DNA from: Actinomadura cremea
Lineage (GTDB): Bacteria > Actinomycetota > Actinomycetes > Streptosporangiales > Streptosporangiaceae
DNA length: 64,000 nucleotides
Direction of reading: 5' to 3'
Assembly: GCF_014648495.1 (NCBI RefSeq)
Contig: NZ_BMRF01000004.1
Span: 372,001-436,000, forward strand
The notes beneath the pieces are model-generated. The model ran no database searches and was not told the DNA's origin. It worked only from the letters and a program-made list of their open reading frames with translations. Both the position numbers and the translations under genes were made by a program. Positions 22,730 to 30,553 of this stretch are shown in pieces; within the stretch, counting starts at the first letter, position 1, and each line of letters starts with the position of its first letter.

Positions 22730-24385
22730 GTGCGGATGGCGGCGGCCGCGGGGCCCGGCGGCGGGGGAGAGCTGAGGCCCCTCGCCGAGGACGGCGTGCC
22801 CGCGGGCCCGGCCCGGACCGTGCCCGACCTGGTCGCCGCGATCGCCGAGGCGGAGCGGGACGCGGCGCCGCGGTGGGTGTGGGCGTCCACCGCGCGGCTG
22901 TACCCGCGGCTGCTGGACGCCGGGGTGCGCGTGGCGCGGTGCCACGACCTGGAGCTCGTCGAGAGCCTGCTGCTCGGCCACGCCGGACGGTACGGCGAGC
23001 CGCGGTCGGTCGCGGCGGCGTGGGCGCGGCTGCACGGCGCGCCCGTCCCGCCCGATCCGGCGCCGGTGCGCGAGACGACGCAGGCGTCCCTGTTCGGCGA
23101 CTCCGGCGAGGACGCGCTCCGCGACGACCTCGCGCGGATCGTCGAGGTGCACGCCGCCCAGCGGAAGGCCATGGCCGACCTGGACGGGTTCGCGCTGCTG
23201 GCGGCGGCGGAGTCGGCGGGCTCCCTGGTCGCCGCCGAACTGGGCCACGACGGGCTGCCCTGGTCGGCCGAGGAGCACGACGCCCTGCTCACCGAGCTGC
23301 TCGGGGCGCGGCCGTCCGGGGGGCTCCGGCCCCGCAAGCTCCAGGACCTCGCCGACCGCATCGACGCCGCGTTCGGCCCGCGCGCACACGTCAACCCCGA
23401 TTCCCCCGCGCAGATCGTCAAGGCGTTCGCGGCGGCGGGCCTGCCGGTGCCGTCGACGCGGGCGCACGTGCTCAAGGAGATCGACCATCCGGCCGTGCCG
23501 CTGCTGCTGGAGTACAAGGAGCTGGCGCGGCTGCACACGGCGCACGGGTGGGCGTGGCTCGACACGTGGGTGCGGGACGGCCGGTTCCGCGCGGAGTACG
23601 TGGTCGGCGGCGTGGTGTCCGGACGGTGGGCGACCAGCGGCGGCGGCGCCCTGCAGATCCCGCGGGTGCTCCGCCGGGCGGTGGTCGCCGACCCCGGCTG
23701 GCGGCTGGTCGTCGCGGACGCCGCCCAGCTGGAGCCCCGCGTCCTGGCGGCGCTCGCCGGCGACCGGGCGTTCGCCGACGCCGCCGCCCACGGCGACCTG
23801 TACGCCGCGCTCGCCGAGGCGTTCACCGCCGACCCCGGGCAGGACGGCCTGTCCGCCCGCGACAAGGCCAAGCTGGCCCTGCTGTCGGCCATGTACGGCG
23901 GCGGGACGGGCGAGGCCGTGCAGCTGCTCGCCGTGCTGAAGAAGCGCTTCCCCGACGCGTTCGGCTACGTCGAGGCGGCCGCGCGGGCGGGCGAGCGGGG
24001 CGCGCTCGTCCGGTCCCTGCTCGGCCGGACGTGCCCGCCGCCGTCCGCGGGCTGGCGGGCGCTGACGTCGGACGACGGCGGGGCGCGGGCGCTGCGCAGC
24101 CGCGGCCGGTTCACCCGCAACTTCGTGGTGCAGGCGACGGCCGCCGACTGGGCGCTGGCGCTGCTCGGCGCGCTGCGCCGCCGCCTCACCGGGCTGGGGG
24201 CGCCCCGCCTGGTGTTCTTCCAGCACGACGAGGTGATCGTGCACGCGCCCGCGGAGCTGGCCGGCGACGTCGCCGAGGCCGTCCGGGCGGCGGCGGACGA
24301 GGCGCGCCGCCTGCTGTTCGGCGGCACGGCCGTCGTGTTCCCGATGGAGATCGCGGTCGTCGACCGGTACTCCGAGGCGAAATGA
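22730..24385 (+). CDS. Family A DNA polymerase (PolA paralogue, 3'-5' exonuclease/polymerase type)
   Basis: A 551-residue actinobacterial paralogue of DNA polymerase I, shorter than housekeeping PolA and without a 5' nuclease. The C-terminal half carries palm and finger motifs: motif A VVADAAQLEPRVLAAL (about 325-340; normally D-Y-S-Q-I-E-L-R), motif B RDKAKLALLSAMYGGGTG (about 377-394) and motif C FFQHDEV (about 496-502). The N-terminal 200 residues correspond to the exonuclease domain, but I do not find the usual catalytic acidic residues. Starts at GTG 22730 or ATG 22736. A repair-synthesis role is likely. Confidence 0.87.
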   Translation: MRMAAAAGPGGGGELRPLAEDGVPAGPARTVPDLVAAIAEAERDAAPRWVWASTARLYPRLLDAGVRVARCHDLELVESLLLGHAGRYGEPRSVAAAWARLHGAPVPPDPAPVRETTQASLFGDSGEDALRDDLARIVEVHAAQRKAMADLDGFALLAAAESAGSLVAAELGHDGLPWSAEEHDALLTELLGARPSGGLRPRKLQDLADRIDAAFGPRAHVNPDSPAQIVKAFAAAGLPVPSTRAHVLKEIDHPAVPLLLEYKELARLHTAHGWAWLDTWVRDGRFRAEYVVGGVVSGRWATSGGGALQIPRVLRRAVVADPGWRLVVADAAQLEPRVLAALAGDRAFADAAAHGDLYAALAEAFTADPGQDGLSARDKAKLALLSAMYGGGTGEAVQLLAVLKKRFPDAFGYVEAAARAGERGALVRSLLGRTCPPPSAGWRALTSDDGGARALRSRGRFTRNFVVQATAADWALALLGALRRRLTGLGAPRLVFFQHDEVIVHAPAELAGDVAEAVRAAADEARRLLFGGTAVVFPMEIAVVDRYSEAK

Positions 24386-24388
24386 CGG

Positions 24389-25648
24389 TCAGCGCGCGGT
24401 CGTGTAGGACGGGCGCGAGTTGAGCTCGTCGGCGTCGGAGAACGACGTCCGCCGGTACGCGCCGGTGATCGTCTCCAGTTCCTCCGGCGCCAGCACGTCC
24501 TCGATCGCGGTGAACCCCCGCGGGGCGCGCCGGCCGACCATGTGCAGCACGCGGTCGGCCGGCATGTCCCGGCAGGCCAGCACGATCGCGTTGGCGATCT
24601 CGCGGCGTTCCCGCTCGTAGGCGGCCAGGCCGTCGGCGGGGCCCGCGGCGGCCAGTTCGTGCGCCAGGACACGGGCGTCCAGGACGGCCTGCGAGCCGCC
24701 GTTCGACCCGATCGGGTACATCGGGTGGGCGGCGTCGCCGAGCAGGGTGACGCGGCCGAACGTCCAGCGGTCGAGGGGTTCGCGGTCGACCATCGGGTAC
24801 TCGAGGATCTCCGTCGTGGACCGCAGCATCGCCGGGACGTCCAGCCAGTCGAACGTCCAGTCGGCGAAGCGGGGGAGGACGTCCTCCAGCCGTCCCCTCC
24901 GGTTCCAGTCGGCGGTTCCGGCGGGGCGCTCGTCGCCCGTCCTGACCTCCGCGACCCAGTTCAGCAGCGCCCGCCCGCGCCGCTCGGCGCGCATCGAGAT
25001 CGGGTACACGACGATCTTCGCGGCGGCGTTGCTGCCCGCGACCGCCAGCGTCCGGCCGGTGAGGAACGGCTCGCCCTCGGTGACGCCGCGCCACATCCGG
25101 ATGCCGCTCCACAGCGGTGCGCGCTCGTCCGGGTACAGCCGGGCGCGGACGGTCGAGTGCAGCCCGTCCGCGCCGACGAGCACGTCGGCCGCCTCGGTGC
25201 CGACCGCGCCCGACGCCCGGTCGCGCAGCCGGGCCCGCACCCCGGAGCCGTCCTGCTCGACGTCCTCGAACACGGTCCCGGTGCGGACGGCGGCGTCGCC
25301 GAGCCGCTTGCGGACCGCGTCCAGCAGGACCATCTGCAGCTCACCGCGGTGGATCGAGTACTGCGGCCAGCGGTAGCCGAGGCCGCGGCCGCGCGGCTCG
25401 CCCCAGATGCGGCCGCCGAACCGGTCGAAGTGCACCATCTCGGTGGTCGGGACGCCGATCTCGGCGAGCTCGTCCCCCAGCCCGAGCTCGGTCAGCTCCC
25501 GGACGGCGTGCGGGAGCAGGTTGATGCCGACGCCGAGCGGGCGCGGCTCCCGGACGGCGTCGACCACGAGCGGCTCCGCGCCCGCCTCGTACAGGCTCAA
25601 CGCGGCGGTGAGCCCGCCGATCCCGCCCCCCACGACGAGTACGCGCAT
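24389..25648 (-). CDS. FAD-dependent monooxygenase (salicylate/hydroxybenzoate hydroxylase type)
   Basis: A 419-residue class A flavoprotein monooxygenase. The N-terminal dinucleotide motif VVGGGIGGLTAALSLYEAG is at about 5-23, the DG motif ADVLVGADGLHSTVRARL is present, and the second FAD motif is VTLLGDAAHPMYPIGSNGG. It most resembles ring hydroxylases of aromatic acids. It starts at ATG 25648 with GGAGGA 6 nt upstream. It follows ABC operon A on the same strand after 231 bp containing a strong hairpin, so it may have its own promoter. It plausibly acts on the compound imported or made by the adjacent operons (inference). Confidence 0.87.
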   Translation of the reverse strand: MRVLVVGGGIGGLTAALSLYEAGAEPLVVDAVREPRPLGVGINLLPHAVRELTELGLGDELAEIGVPTTEMVHFDRFGGRIWGEPRGRGLGYRWPQYSIHRGELQMVLLDAVRKRLGDAAVRTGTVFEDVEQDGSGVRARLRDRASGAVGTEAADVLVGADGLHSTVRARLYPDERAPLWSGIRMWRGVTEGEPFLTGRTLAVAGSNAAAKIVVYPISMRAERRGRALLNWVAEVRTGDERPAGTADWNRRGRLEDVLPRFADWTFDWLDVPAMLRSTTEILEYPMVDREPLDRWTFGRVTLLGDAAHPMYPIGSNGGSQAVLDARVLAHELAAAGPADGLAAYERERREIANAIVLACRDMPADRVLHMVGRRAPRGFTAIEDVLAPEELETITGAYRRTSFSDADELNSRPSYTTAR

Positions 25649-25748
25649 GAATCGTCCTCCGTTGGTCCCTGGGAGCGGCGAGACCGCGTGGCCGACCCGC
25701 CCCCGGGTCGTGTCATCGCCGCCGTGCCCCCGGCGGTCCCGACCGGCC

Positions 25749-25775
25749 GGCGAGCCGGACGCCGTCCGGCTCGCC
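25749..25775 (-). terminator. Strong hairpin downstream of ABC operon A
   Basis: A perfect 12-bp stem (25749-25760 and 25764-25775) with a 3-nt loop, about 105 nt after the ATPase stop at 25880. It lacks a T tract. It probably ends or attenuates the operon before the monooxygenase gene. A smaller 7-bp hairpin lies at 25693-25710. Confidence 0.5.
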
Positions 25776-25879
25776 CTGCCATCGTCGCCGATTCGGCGCC
25801 CCGATCTCGGCCCGTTGTCCGATTCCGGCACGTTCTTCGCCGTCCGTCCCGGCGGGACCCCTGGAGGTGCCGAGCGGGA

Positions 25880-26680
25880 CTACCCGGTGCTCTTCCTCCC
25901 GGTGGCCGCGGGTGCGGCGCCGGGGACCTTGGCGCCGCCGCGCACGAGGCGTCCGACCTCGGCCCTGAGGCGGATGAACTCGGGGAGGGCGCGGGTCTCG
26001 ATCTGGTCGCGTTCGGTGGGCAGGTCGACGCGCAGGTCGGCGTGGACGCGTGCGGGGGACCGGTTGAGGACGACGACGCGGTCGCCGATGTAGACGCTCT
26101 CGTCGATGTCGTGGGTGACGAGCAGGATCGTCATCTTGGCGTCCCGGTGGACTTTGAGGACGAGGTCTTCGAGGTCTTCGCGGGTCTGCGCGTCGACCGA
26201 GCCGAACGGTTCGTCCATCAGCATCAGCGAGGGGCGGTAGGCGAGTGCGCGGGCGATGGACACGCGCTGCTGCATGCCGCCGGAGAGCTGCCAGGGGTAT
26301 TTCTTGCCCGCGTCGGGGAGCCCGACCGATTCGAGCGCCTCCTGCGCGGCGGCGCGGCGTTCGGTGCGGGACTTGCCGCGGCGCCGCAGTGGCAGTGCGA
26401 CGTTGTCGCGGACCGTCAGCCAGGGGAACAGCGACCGGCTGTAGTCCTGGAAGACGACGGCGAGGTCGTCGGGCACCCCGTCGATCGGTTTGCCGTTGAG
26501 GGCGAGTTTCCCGCCGGTGGGTCGGATGAGCCCGGCGATGCAGCGCAGCAGGGTGCTCTTGCCGCAGCCGGACGGGCCGACGATGCTGAGCAGCTCGCCG
26601 TCGGCGACCGTCAGGTCGAGACCGTCCAGGACCCCGTGATCGCCGGAGTAGGAGTGCGTCAGGCCGGTTACCTCGAGCAT
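25880..26680 (-). CDS. ABC transporter ATPase, SsuB/TauB type (operon A)
   Basis: ATP-binding subunit of a nitrate/sulfonate/taurine-family importer, 266 residues. Walker A is GPSGCGKST (about 35-43), the signature LSGGMQQR about 132-139, Walker B LMLMDEP about 152-158, and the His loop LVTHDIDES follows. It is last in operon A after the binding protein and two permeases. I chose ATG 26680, which has AAAAGG 8 nt upstream; a GTG lies directly before it. Nearly the whole gene is duplicated at 29751-30523, with a different, short C-terminus (ATGRKSTG) here. Confidence 0.93.
   Translation of the reverse strand: MLEVTGLTHSYSGDHGVLDGLDLTVADGELLSIVGPSGCGKSTLLRCIAGLIRPTGGKLALNGKPIDGVPDDLAVVFQDYSRSLFPWLTVRDNVALPLRRRGKSRTERRAAAQEALESVGLPDAGKKYPWQLSGGMQQRVSIARALAYRPSLMLMDEPFGSVDAQTREDLEDLVLKVHRDAKMTILLVTHDIDESVYIGDRVVVLNRSPARVHADLRVDLPTERDQIETRALPEFIRLRAEVGRLVRGGAKVPGAAPAATGRKSTG
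25908..26680. repeat. Direct repeat of ATPase gene, copy A
   Basis: Matches 29751-30523 at a constant offset of 3843. I found no difference from 25908 to 26628 (721 bp), a single mismatch at 26629, then three mismatches in the last 12 bases. The flanks are unrelated at nucleotide level. Confidence 0.9.
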
Positions 26681-26720
26681 CACGGCCGCCTTTTCTGTGT
26701 GTGCGTCAGGAGGGACATCG

Positions 26721-27524
26721 TCAGTCCGCGAGCCGGTTGGCGCCGGTGTGCCAGGCCAGCAGCCGCCGCTCCAGCAGCATGAAGACGGCGTTGAACAGGA
26801 ACCCGAGGATGCCGAGCATGACGATGCCGGCCCACATCCGCGGCAGTTCGAACTGGCGCTGCGCGTCCAGCAGCTCGGTGCCGATGCCGACGGTGCTCCC
26901 CAGCAGCTCGGACAGCACCATGAGGATCAGCGCGAACGACAGCGCGACCCGCAGCCCGGCGAAGATCTTCGGCGCGGCGGCCGGGAGGATGATCGTCGTC
27001 ATCCGGCGGACCCGGGAGATGTTGAAGACCCGCGCGGTCTCCAGCTGCAGGACGTCCACGGAGCGGACGCCGTCGGAGGTGTTCAGCAGCACCGGCCAGA
27101 TCACGCCGAACGCGATCGTCACGATCCGCATGGTGTCGCCGATCGAGAACACCAGGATGAAGAACGGCAGCAAGGTGGGCGGCGGCACCGCCCGCAGGAA
27201 CTGCAGTGCCGGGTCGAACAGGTCGGACAGGGTCCGGGAGCGTCCGATGGCGGCGCCGATCACCACGCCGGCGAGTCCCGCCGCGGCCCAGCCGGCGAAC
27301 AGGTTCTTCAGGCTGCTGGAAAAGTCCTCCAGCGCGTCGTCCGACAGGAACAGGTGCGCCGCCGGTCCGGAGAACCAGATCTCCTCGAGGGTCCGGACGA
27401 TCTCCGAGGGCGGCGGGAAGTAGGTCTCGTTCACCGCCCGGGTGACGAGCTCCCAGGCCACGACCGCGAGGGCGACGAGCCAGACGCGTTCCAGGAGCGC
27501 GCGCCCCAGTCTCAGCGCCCTCAC
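26721..27524 (-). CDS. ABC transporter permease 2 (operon A)
   Basis: A 267-residue BPD_transp_1 permease of the SsuC/TauC family with about six hydrophobic segments. The EAA-type cytoplasmic loop is seen at ARVFNISRVRRMTTIILPAAAPKIFAGLRVALS. An N-terminal PPPSEIVRTLEEIWFSG is shared with its counterpart in operon B. It starts at GTG 27524, overlapping the stop of permease 1 by 4 nt (GTGA), so the two are translationally coupled and probably form a heterodimeric channel. The ATPase starts 40 nt after its stop. Confidence 0.92.
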   Translation of the reverse strand: MRALRLGRALLERVWLVALAVVAWELVTRAVNETYFPPPSEIVRTLEEIWFSGPAAHLFLSDDALEDFSSSLKNLFAGWAAAGLAGVVIGAAIGRSRTLSDLFDPALQFLRAVPPPTLLPFFILVFSIGDTMRIVTIAFGVIWPVLLNTSDGVRSVDVLQLETARVFNISRVRRMTTIILPAAAPKIFAGLRVALSFALILMVLSELLGSTVGIGTELLDAQRQFELPRMWAGIVMLGILGFLFNAVFMLLERRLLAWHTGANRLAD

Positions 27525-28297
27525 GAGACCCCCTCCGTCCGCGCGGTGTTCCAGCGGAACGCGACCCGCTCGATCCCGAGCAGCAGGCCGTTGGCCAGCA
27601 GCCCGAGCAGGCCCGCCCAGGCCGCGCCGGCGAGCAGCAGGTCGGTGCGGCCGCCGCCCGACTGGGTGTCGGACAGGTAGATGCCGATGCCGTCCCACCC
27701 GCCGGCGAACAGCTCGGTGCTGATCACGACGACGAGGGCGACGGAGGCGGCGATCCGGACACCGGTCACGATGAACGGGGCGGCGCTCGGCAGCGAGACC
27801 CGCCACAGCACCGACGGGGTGCCGAACCCGAAGCTGCGGAGGGTGTCCTTCGCGACGGGGTCGACGTCGCGGAGCGCGTAGAGCGTGTTGATGAGGATCG
27901 GCCACAGGCACGCGTAGAAGATGAGCGACATCTTCATCTGCAGCGGATCGGCGAACAGGATGATGGCGAGCGGGATGAGCGCGACCGAGGGAATCGGGCG
28001 GAGCAGCTCGACCAGGGCCCGGGACGCGGTGTCGAGCAGCGGGACCGAGCCGAGCAGCACGCCCAGCGGGACCGCCACGAGCACCGCGAGCGCGAGCCCG
28101 CCGAGCCATGCCTGCAGGGAGGCGCCGACGTCGACGAGGAAGTCCTCGTCGACGGCGAGCCCCGCCGCCTCGGTCAGGACGGTCGTCATCGGGGGCAGGG
28201 CGTCGCGGTCCAGGAGGCCGGCACGGCTGACGCCCTCCAGGACCGCGAGCACCCCGACACCGCCGGCCGCGCCCAGCGCGATTCGGCGAAGGTTCAT
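27521..28297 (-). CDS. ABC transporter permease 1 (operon A)
   Basis: A 258-residue permease with a hydrophobic N-terminal helix and about five further membrane segments. The EAA loop is at KDTLRSFGFGTPSVLWRVSLPSAAPFIVTG, with LRPIPSVALIPLAIILF before it. It starts at ATG 28297 in a 4-nt ATGA overlap with the binding-protein gene. It pairs with permease 2 to form the channel; its closest relative in the window is the permease at 33009. Confidence 0.92.
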   Translation of the reverse strand: MNLRRIALGAAGGVGVLAVLEGVSRAGLLDRDALPPMTTVLTEAAGLAVDEDFLVDVGASLQAWLGGLALAVLVAVPLGVLLGSVPLLDTASRALVELLRPIPSVALIPLAIILFADPLQMKMSLIFYACLWPILINTLYALRDVDPVAKDTLRSFGFGTPSVLWRVSLPSAAPFIVTGVRIAASVALVVVISTELFAGGWDGIGIYLSDTQSGGGRTDLLLAGAAWAGLLGLLANGLLLGIERVAFRWNTARTEGVS

Positions 28298-29268
28298 GAA
28301 GCCTGGGCGATGAGGGTCTTGATGTCGAGCTTCTCGTCGATGTAGCCGAACTTCTGCATGAGGTCCGGGACCTTCTGGAGGCGCTCGGCGCTCAGCGCGG
28401 TCGGGTAGCCGCCGTAGCTCATCGTCGAGGCGACCTGGGCGTCGATCTTGGCGTACTTGGGCAGGACGTCCTGGACGACCTTGCGCTCGCCGCACATGCC
28501 CGCGGCCTTCTGGAGCGCGTTCCGGAACGCGGCGACGGTCTTCGGGTTCTCCTTCACGAACTTCTCCGTGGAGGCGTAACCGGCGATCGGGAAGTCGGCC
28601 GTCTCCCCGCTCGACAGGTCGGCGACCATGCGCGCGCCGATCGACTGCTGCATCCGGGTGCCGAACGGCTCGATGGCCTGGACCGCCTCGACGCTCCCGG
28701 ACTTGAGCGCCTGCTCCATGTTCGGGGGCGGGATCTCGACGAAGACGTCGTCCGCGAAGGTCACGCCCTTCGGCCTGCCCGCGGCCTCCACCATCAGCGT
28801 GCTGATGTTCTTCTTGGTGTTGACGCCGATCTTCTTGCCCTTGAGGTCCTCGATGGAGTGGTAGGGGGAGTCCTCGCGCACCATCAGGGTGTGGGTCTTC
28901 GGAGCGCTCTGGAAGCCCTCGGCGACGATCTCGGGCTTGAAGCCCGGGTCCTTGACGGACGCGGTGACCAGCGAAACGAAGTTGCCGAAGCTGATGTCGA
29001 GGGCGCCGCTCTTCAGCTTGGGAATGGCCTCGGCGCCGCCCTGGACGGTCTGCAGCCTGACCTCCAGGCCCTCGGCCTCGAACAGCCCCTTCTCGATCGC
29101 GACCTGGACCGGCGCGGTGTCGGCGACGGTCATGGTGCCGAGCGTGAGCCTGGAGGTCTCCAGACCGTTGGCGGAGGTCTCGTCGTCGCCGCCGCAGGCG
29201 GCGCCGGTGAGACCGAGCGCGATGGCGAGCGCGCCGGCGAGGACCGCGCGGCGATGTGTGACTGGCAT
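28294..29268 (-). CDS. ABC substrate-binding lipoprotein, SsuA/NMT1 type (operon A)
   Basis: Extracytoplasmic binding protein of 324 residues. The N-terminal signal has a lipobox near LTGAAC-GG, so it is probably a lipid-anchored protein. The NMT1/THI5-like fold shows GLFEAEGLEVRLQTVQGGAEAIPKL and the hinge DLKGKKIGVNTKK. It starts at ATG 29268 with GGAG 8 nt upstream. It is the first gene of operon A. The ligand is not readable from sequence; sulfonates, nitrate, thiamin precursors and aromatic carboxylates are all known in the family. It is only distantly similar to the binding protein of operon B. Confidence 0.92.
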   Translation of the reverse strand: MPVTHRRAVLAGALAIALGLTGAACGGDDETSANGLETSRLTLGTMTVADTAPVQVAIEKGLFEAEGLEVRLQTVQGGAEAIPKLKSGALDISFGNFVSLVTASVKDPGFKPEIVAEGFQSAPKTHTLMVREDSPYHSIEDLKGKKIGVNTKKNISTLMVEAAGRPKGVTFADDVFVEIPPPNMEQALKSGSVEAVQAIEPFGTRMQQSIGARMVADLSSGETADFPIAGYASTEKFVKENPKTVAAFRNALQKAAGMCGERKVVQDVLPKYAKIDAQVASTMSYGGYPTALSAERLQKVPDLMQKFGYIDEKLDIKTLIAQAS

Positions 29269-29364
29269 GCGCAACGCTCCGTGTGGGGGTACCGGGCTGA
29301 AAGCCGATCTTTCAACGAGGCGGGAGCGTAGCGCACTGTAAGCCCAATGTGGGTGATTTGTCGC

Positions 29365-29396
29365 GTTTACACGGGCGCGTGGGAAGAGGTGTAAAC
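29365..29396. promoter_or_regulatory. Candidate operator upstream of operon A
   Basis: GTTTACAC (29365-29372) and GTGTAAAC (29389-29396) are perfect inverted 8-mers 16 nt apart, about 97 bp before the binding-protein start. The 313-bp space 29269-29581 otherwise holds only the operon A upstream region and the terminator of operon B. Confidence 0.45.
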
Positions 29397-29517
29397 AAGC
29401 TGTGACTTTGATGTCTGCTGTATCGCAAGTGCGGACTTATATGGACATTCAGGATGAGCGTGATGGTCGTTCCGCCTGCGGTGTTCCATACGCCTCCGGG
29501 GCGGCGCCGAAGACGCC

Positions 29518-29557
29518 GCCCGTCCGGCTCCGGCCGCCGTGCCGGAGCCGGACGGGC
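29518..29557 (-). terminator. Terminator hairpin of ABC operon B
   Basis: A perfect 16-bp stem (29518-29533 and 29542-29557) with an 8-nt loop, 25 nt after the ATPase B stop. The T tract is weak (TCTTCGG). Stability and position make it a convincing 3' end for operon B. Confidence 0.65.
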
Positions 29558-29581
29558 CCGCGCTCCGAACCCGGACGCCGG

Positions 29582-30523
29582 TCAGGACTTCGTCTTCGAG
29601 ACCCTGCCCGATTCCGACGCGCCCTTCTCCGCCGTGCCGCCGGACGTTTCGTCGCCGCTGCCTTTCACGGCCGCCTTCGCTTTCCCGGCGTCCTCACCGG
29701 CGACCTCGGTGACGGGGCCGTCGCCCGACTTGTCGGCGCCCTTGCCCTCGGCGGGTGCGGCGCCGGGGACCTTGGCGCCGCCGCGCACGAGGCGTCCGAC
29801 CTCGGCCCTGAGGCGGATGAACTCGGGGAGGGCGCGGGTCTCGATCTGGTCGCGTTCGGTGGGCAGGTCGACGCGCAGGTCGGCGTGGACGCGTGCGGGG
29901 GACCGGTTGAGGACGACGACGCGGTCGCCGATGTAGACGCTCTCGTCGATGTCGTGGGTGACGAGCAGGATCGTCATCTTGGCGTCCCGGTGGACTTTGA
30001 GGACGAGGTCTTCGAGGTCTTCGCGGGTCTGCGCGTCGACCGAGCCGAACGGTTCGTCCATCAGCATCAGCGAGGGGCGGTAGGCGAGTGCGCGGGCGAT
30101 GGACACGCGCTGCTGCATGCCGCCGGAGAGCTGCCAGGGGTATTTCTTGCCCGCGTCGGGGAGCCCGACCGATTCGAGCGCCTCCTGCGCGGCGGCGCGG
30201 CGTTCGGTGCGGGACTTGCCGCGGCGCCGCAGTGGCAGTGCGACGTTGTCGCGGACCGTCAGCCAGGGGAACAGCGACCGGCTGTAGTCCTGGAAGACGA
30301 CGGCGAGGTCGTCGGGCACCCCGTCGATCGGTTTGCCGTTGAGGGCGAGTTTCCCGCCGGTGGGTCGGATGAGCCCGGCGATGCAGCGCAGCAGGGTGCT
30401 CTTGCCGCAGCCGGACGGGCCGACGATGCTGAGCAGCTCGCCGTCGGCGACCGTCAGGTCGAGACCGTCCAAGACCCCGTGATCGCCGGAGTAGGAGTGC
30501 GTCAGGCCGGTGATCTCAAGCAT
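29582..30523 (-). CDS. ABC transporter ATPase, SsuB/TauB type (operon B)
   Basis: Second ATPase, 313 residues. Residues up to GAKVPGAAPA are almost identical to the operon A enzyme, at DNA level too. After that comes a unique 60-residue charged, Gly/Lys/Asp-rich tail (EGKGADKSGDG...VSKTKS) without fold. Walker A, signature and Walker B are intact. I chose ATG 30523, with AAAGG 8 nt upstream, the same geometry as in operon A; a GTG at 30532 is also in frame. It ends operon B, after the benzoylformate decarboxylase gene. Confidence 0.92.
   Translation of the reverse strand: MLEITGLTHSYSGDHGVLDGLDLTVADGELLSIVGPSGCGKSTLLRCIAGLIRPTGGKLALNGKPIDGVPDDLAVVFQDYSRSLFPWLTVRDNVALPLRRRGKSRTERRAAAQEALESVGLPDAGKKYPWQLSGGMQQRVSIARALAYRPSLMLMDEPFGSVDAQTREDLEDLVLKVHRDAKMTILLVTHDIDESVYIGDRVVVLNRSPARVHADLRVDLPTERDQIETRALPEFIRLRAEVGRLVRGGAKVPGAAPAEGKGADKSGDGPVTEVAGEDAGKAKAAVKGSGDETSGGTAEKGASESGRVSKTKS
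29751..30523. repeat. Direct repeat of ATPase gene, copy B
   Basis: Partner of 25908-26680. The long uninterrupted identity covers synonymous positions as well, which is not expected for an old paralogue whose neighbours have diverged strongly. Confidence 0.9.
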
Positions 30524-30553
30524 TTCGGCCACCTTTCCTGTGTCCGGGCTCCA

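Noticed and set aside
27521-28495. N-terminal extension of permease 1 in operon A
   Set aside because: The frame stays open upstream of ATG 28297, but that part overlaps the binding-protein gene and the ATGA overlap is the normal coupling. The same reasoning removes the upstream extensions of the frames at 30554, 32161, 6239 and 50264.
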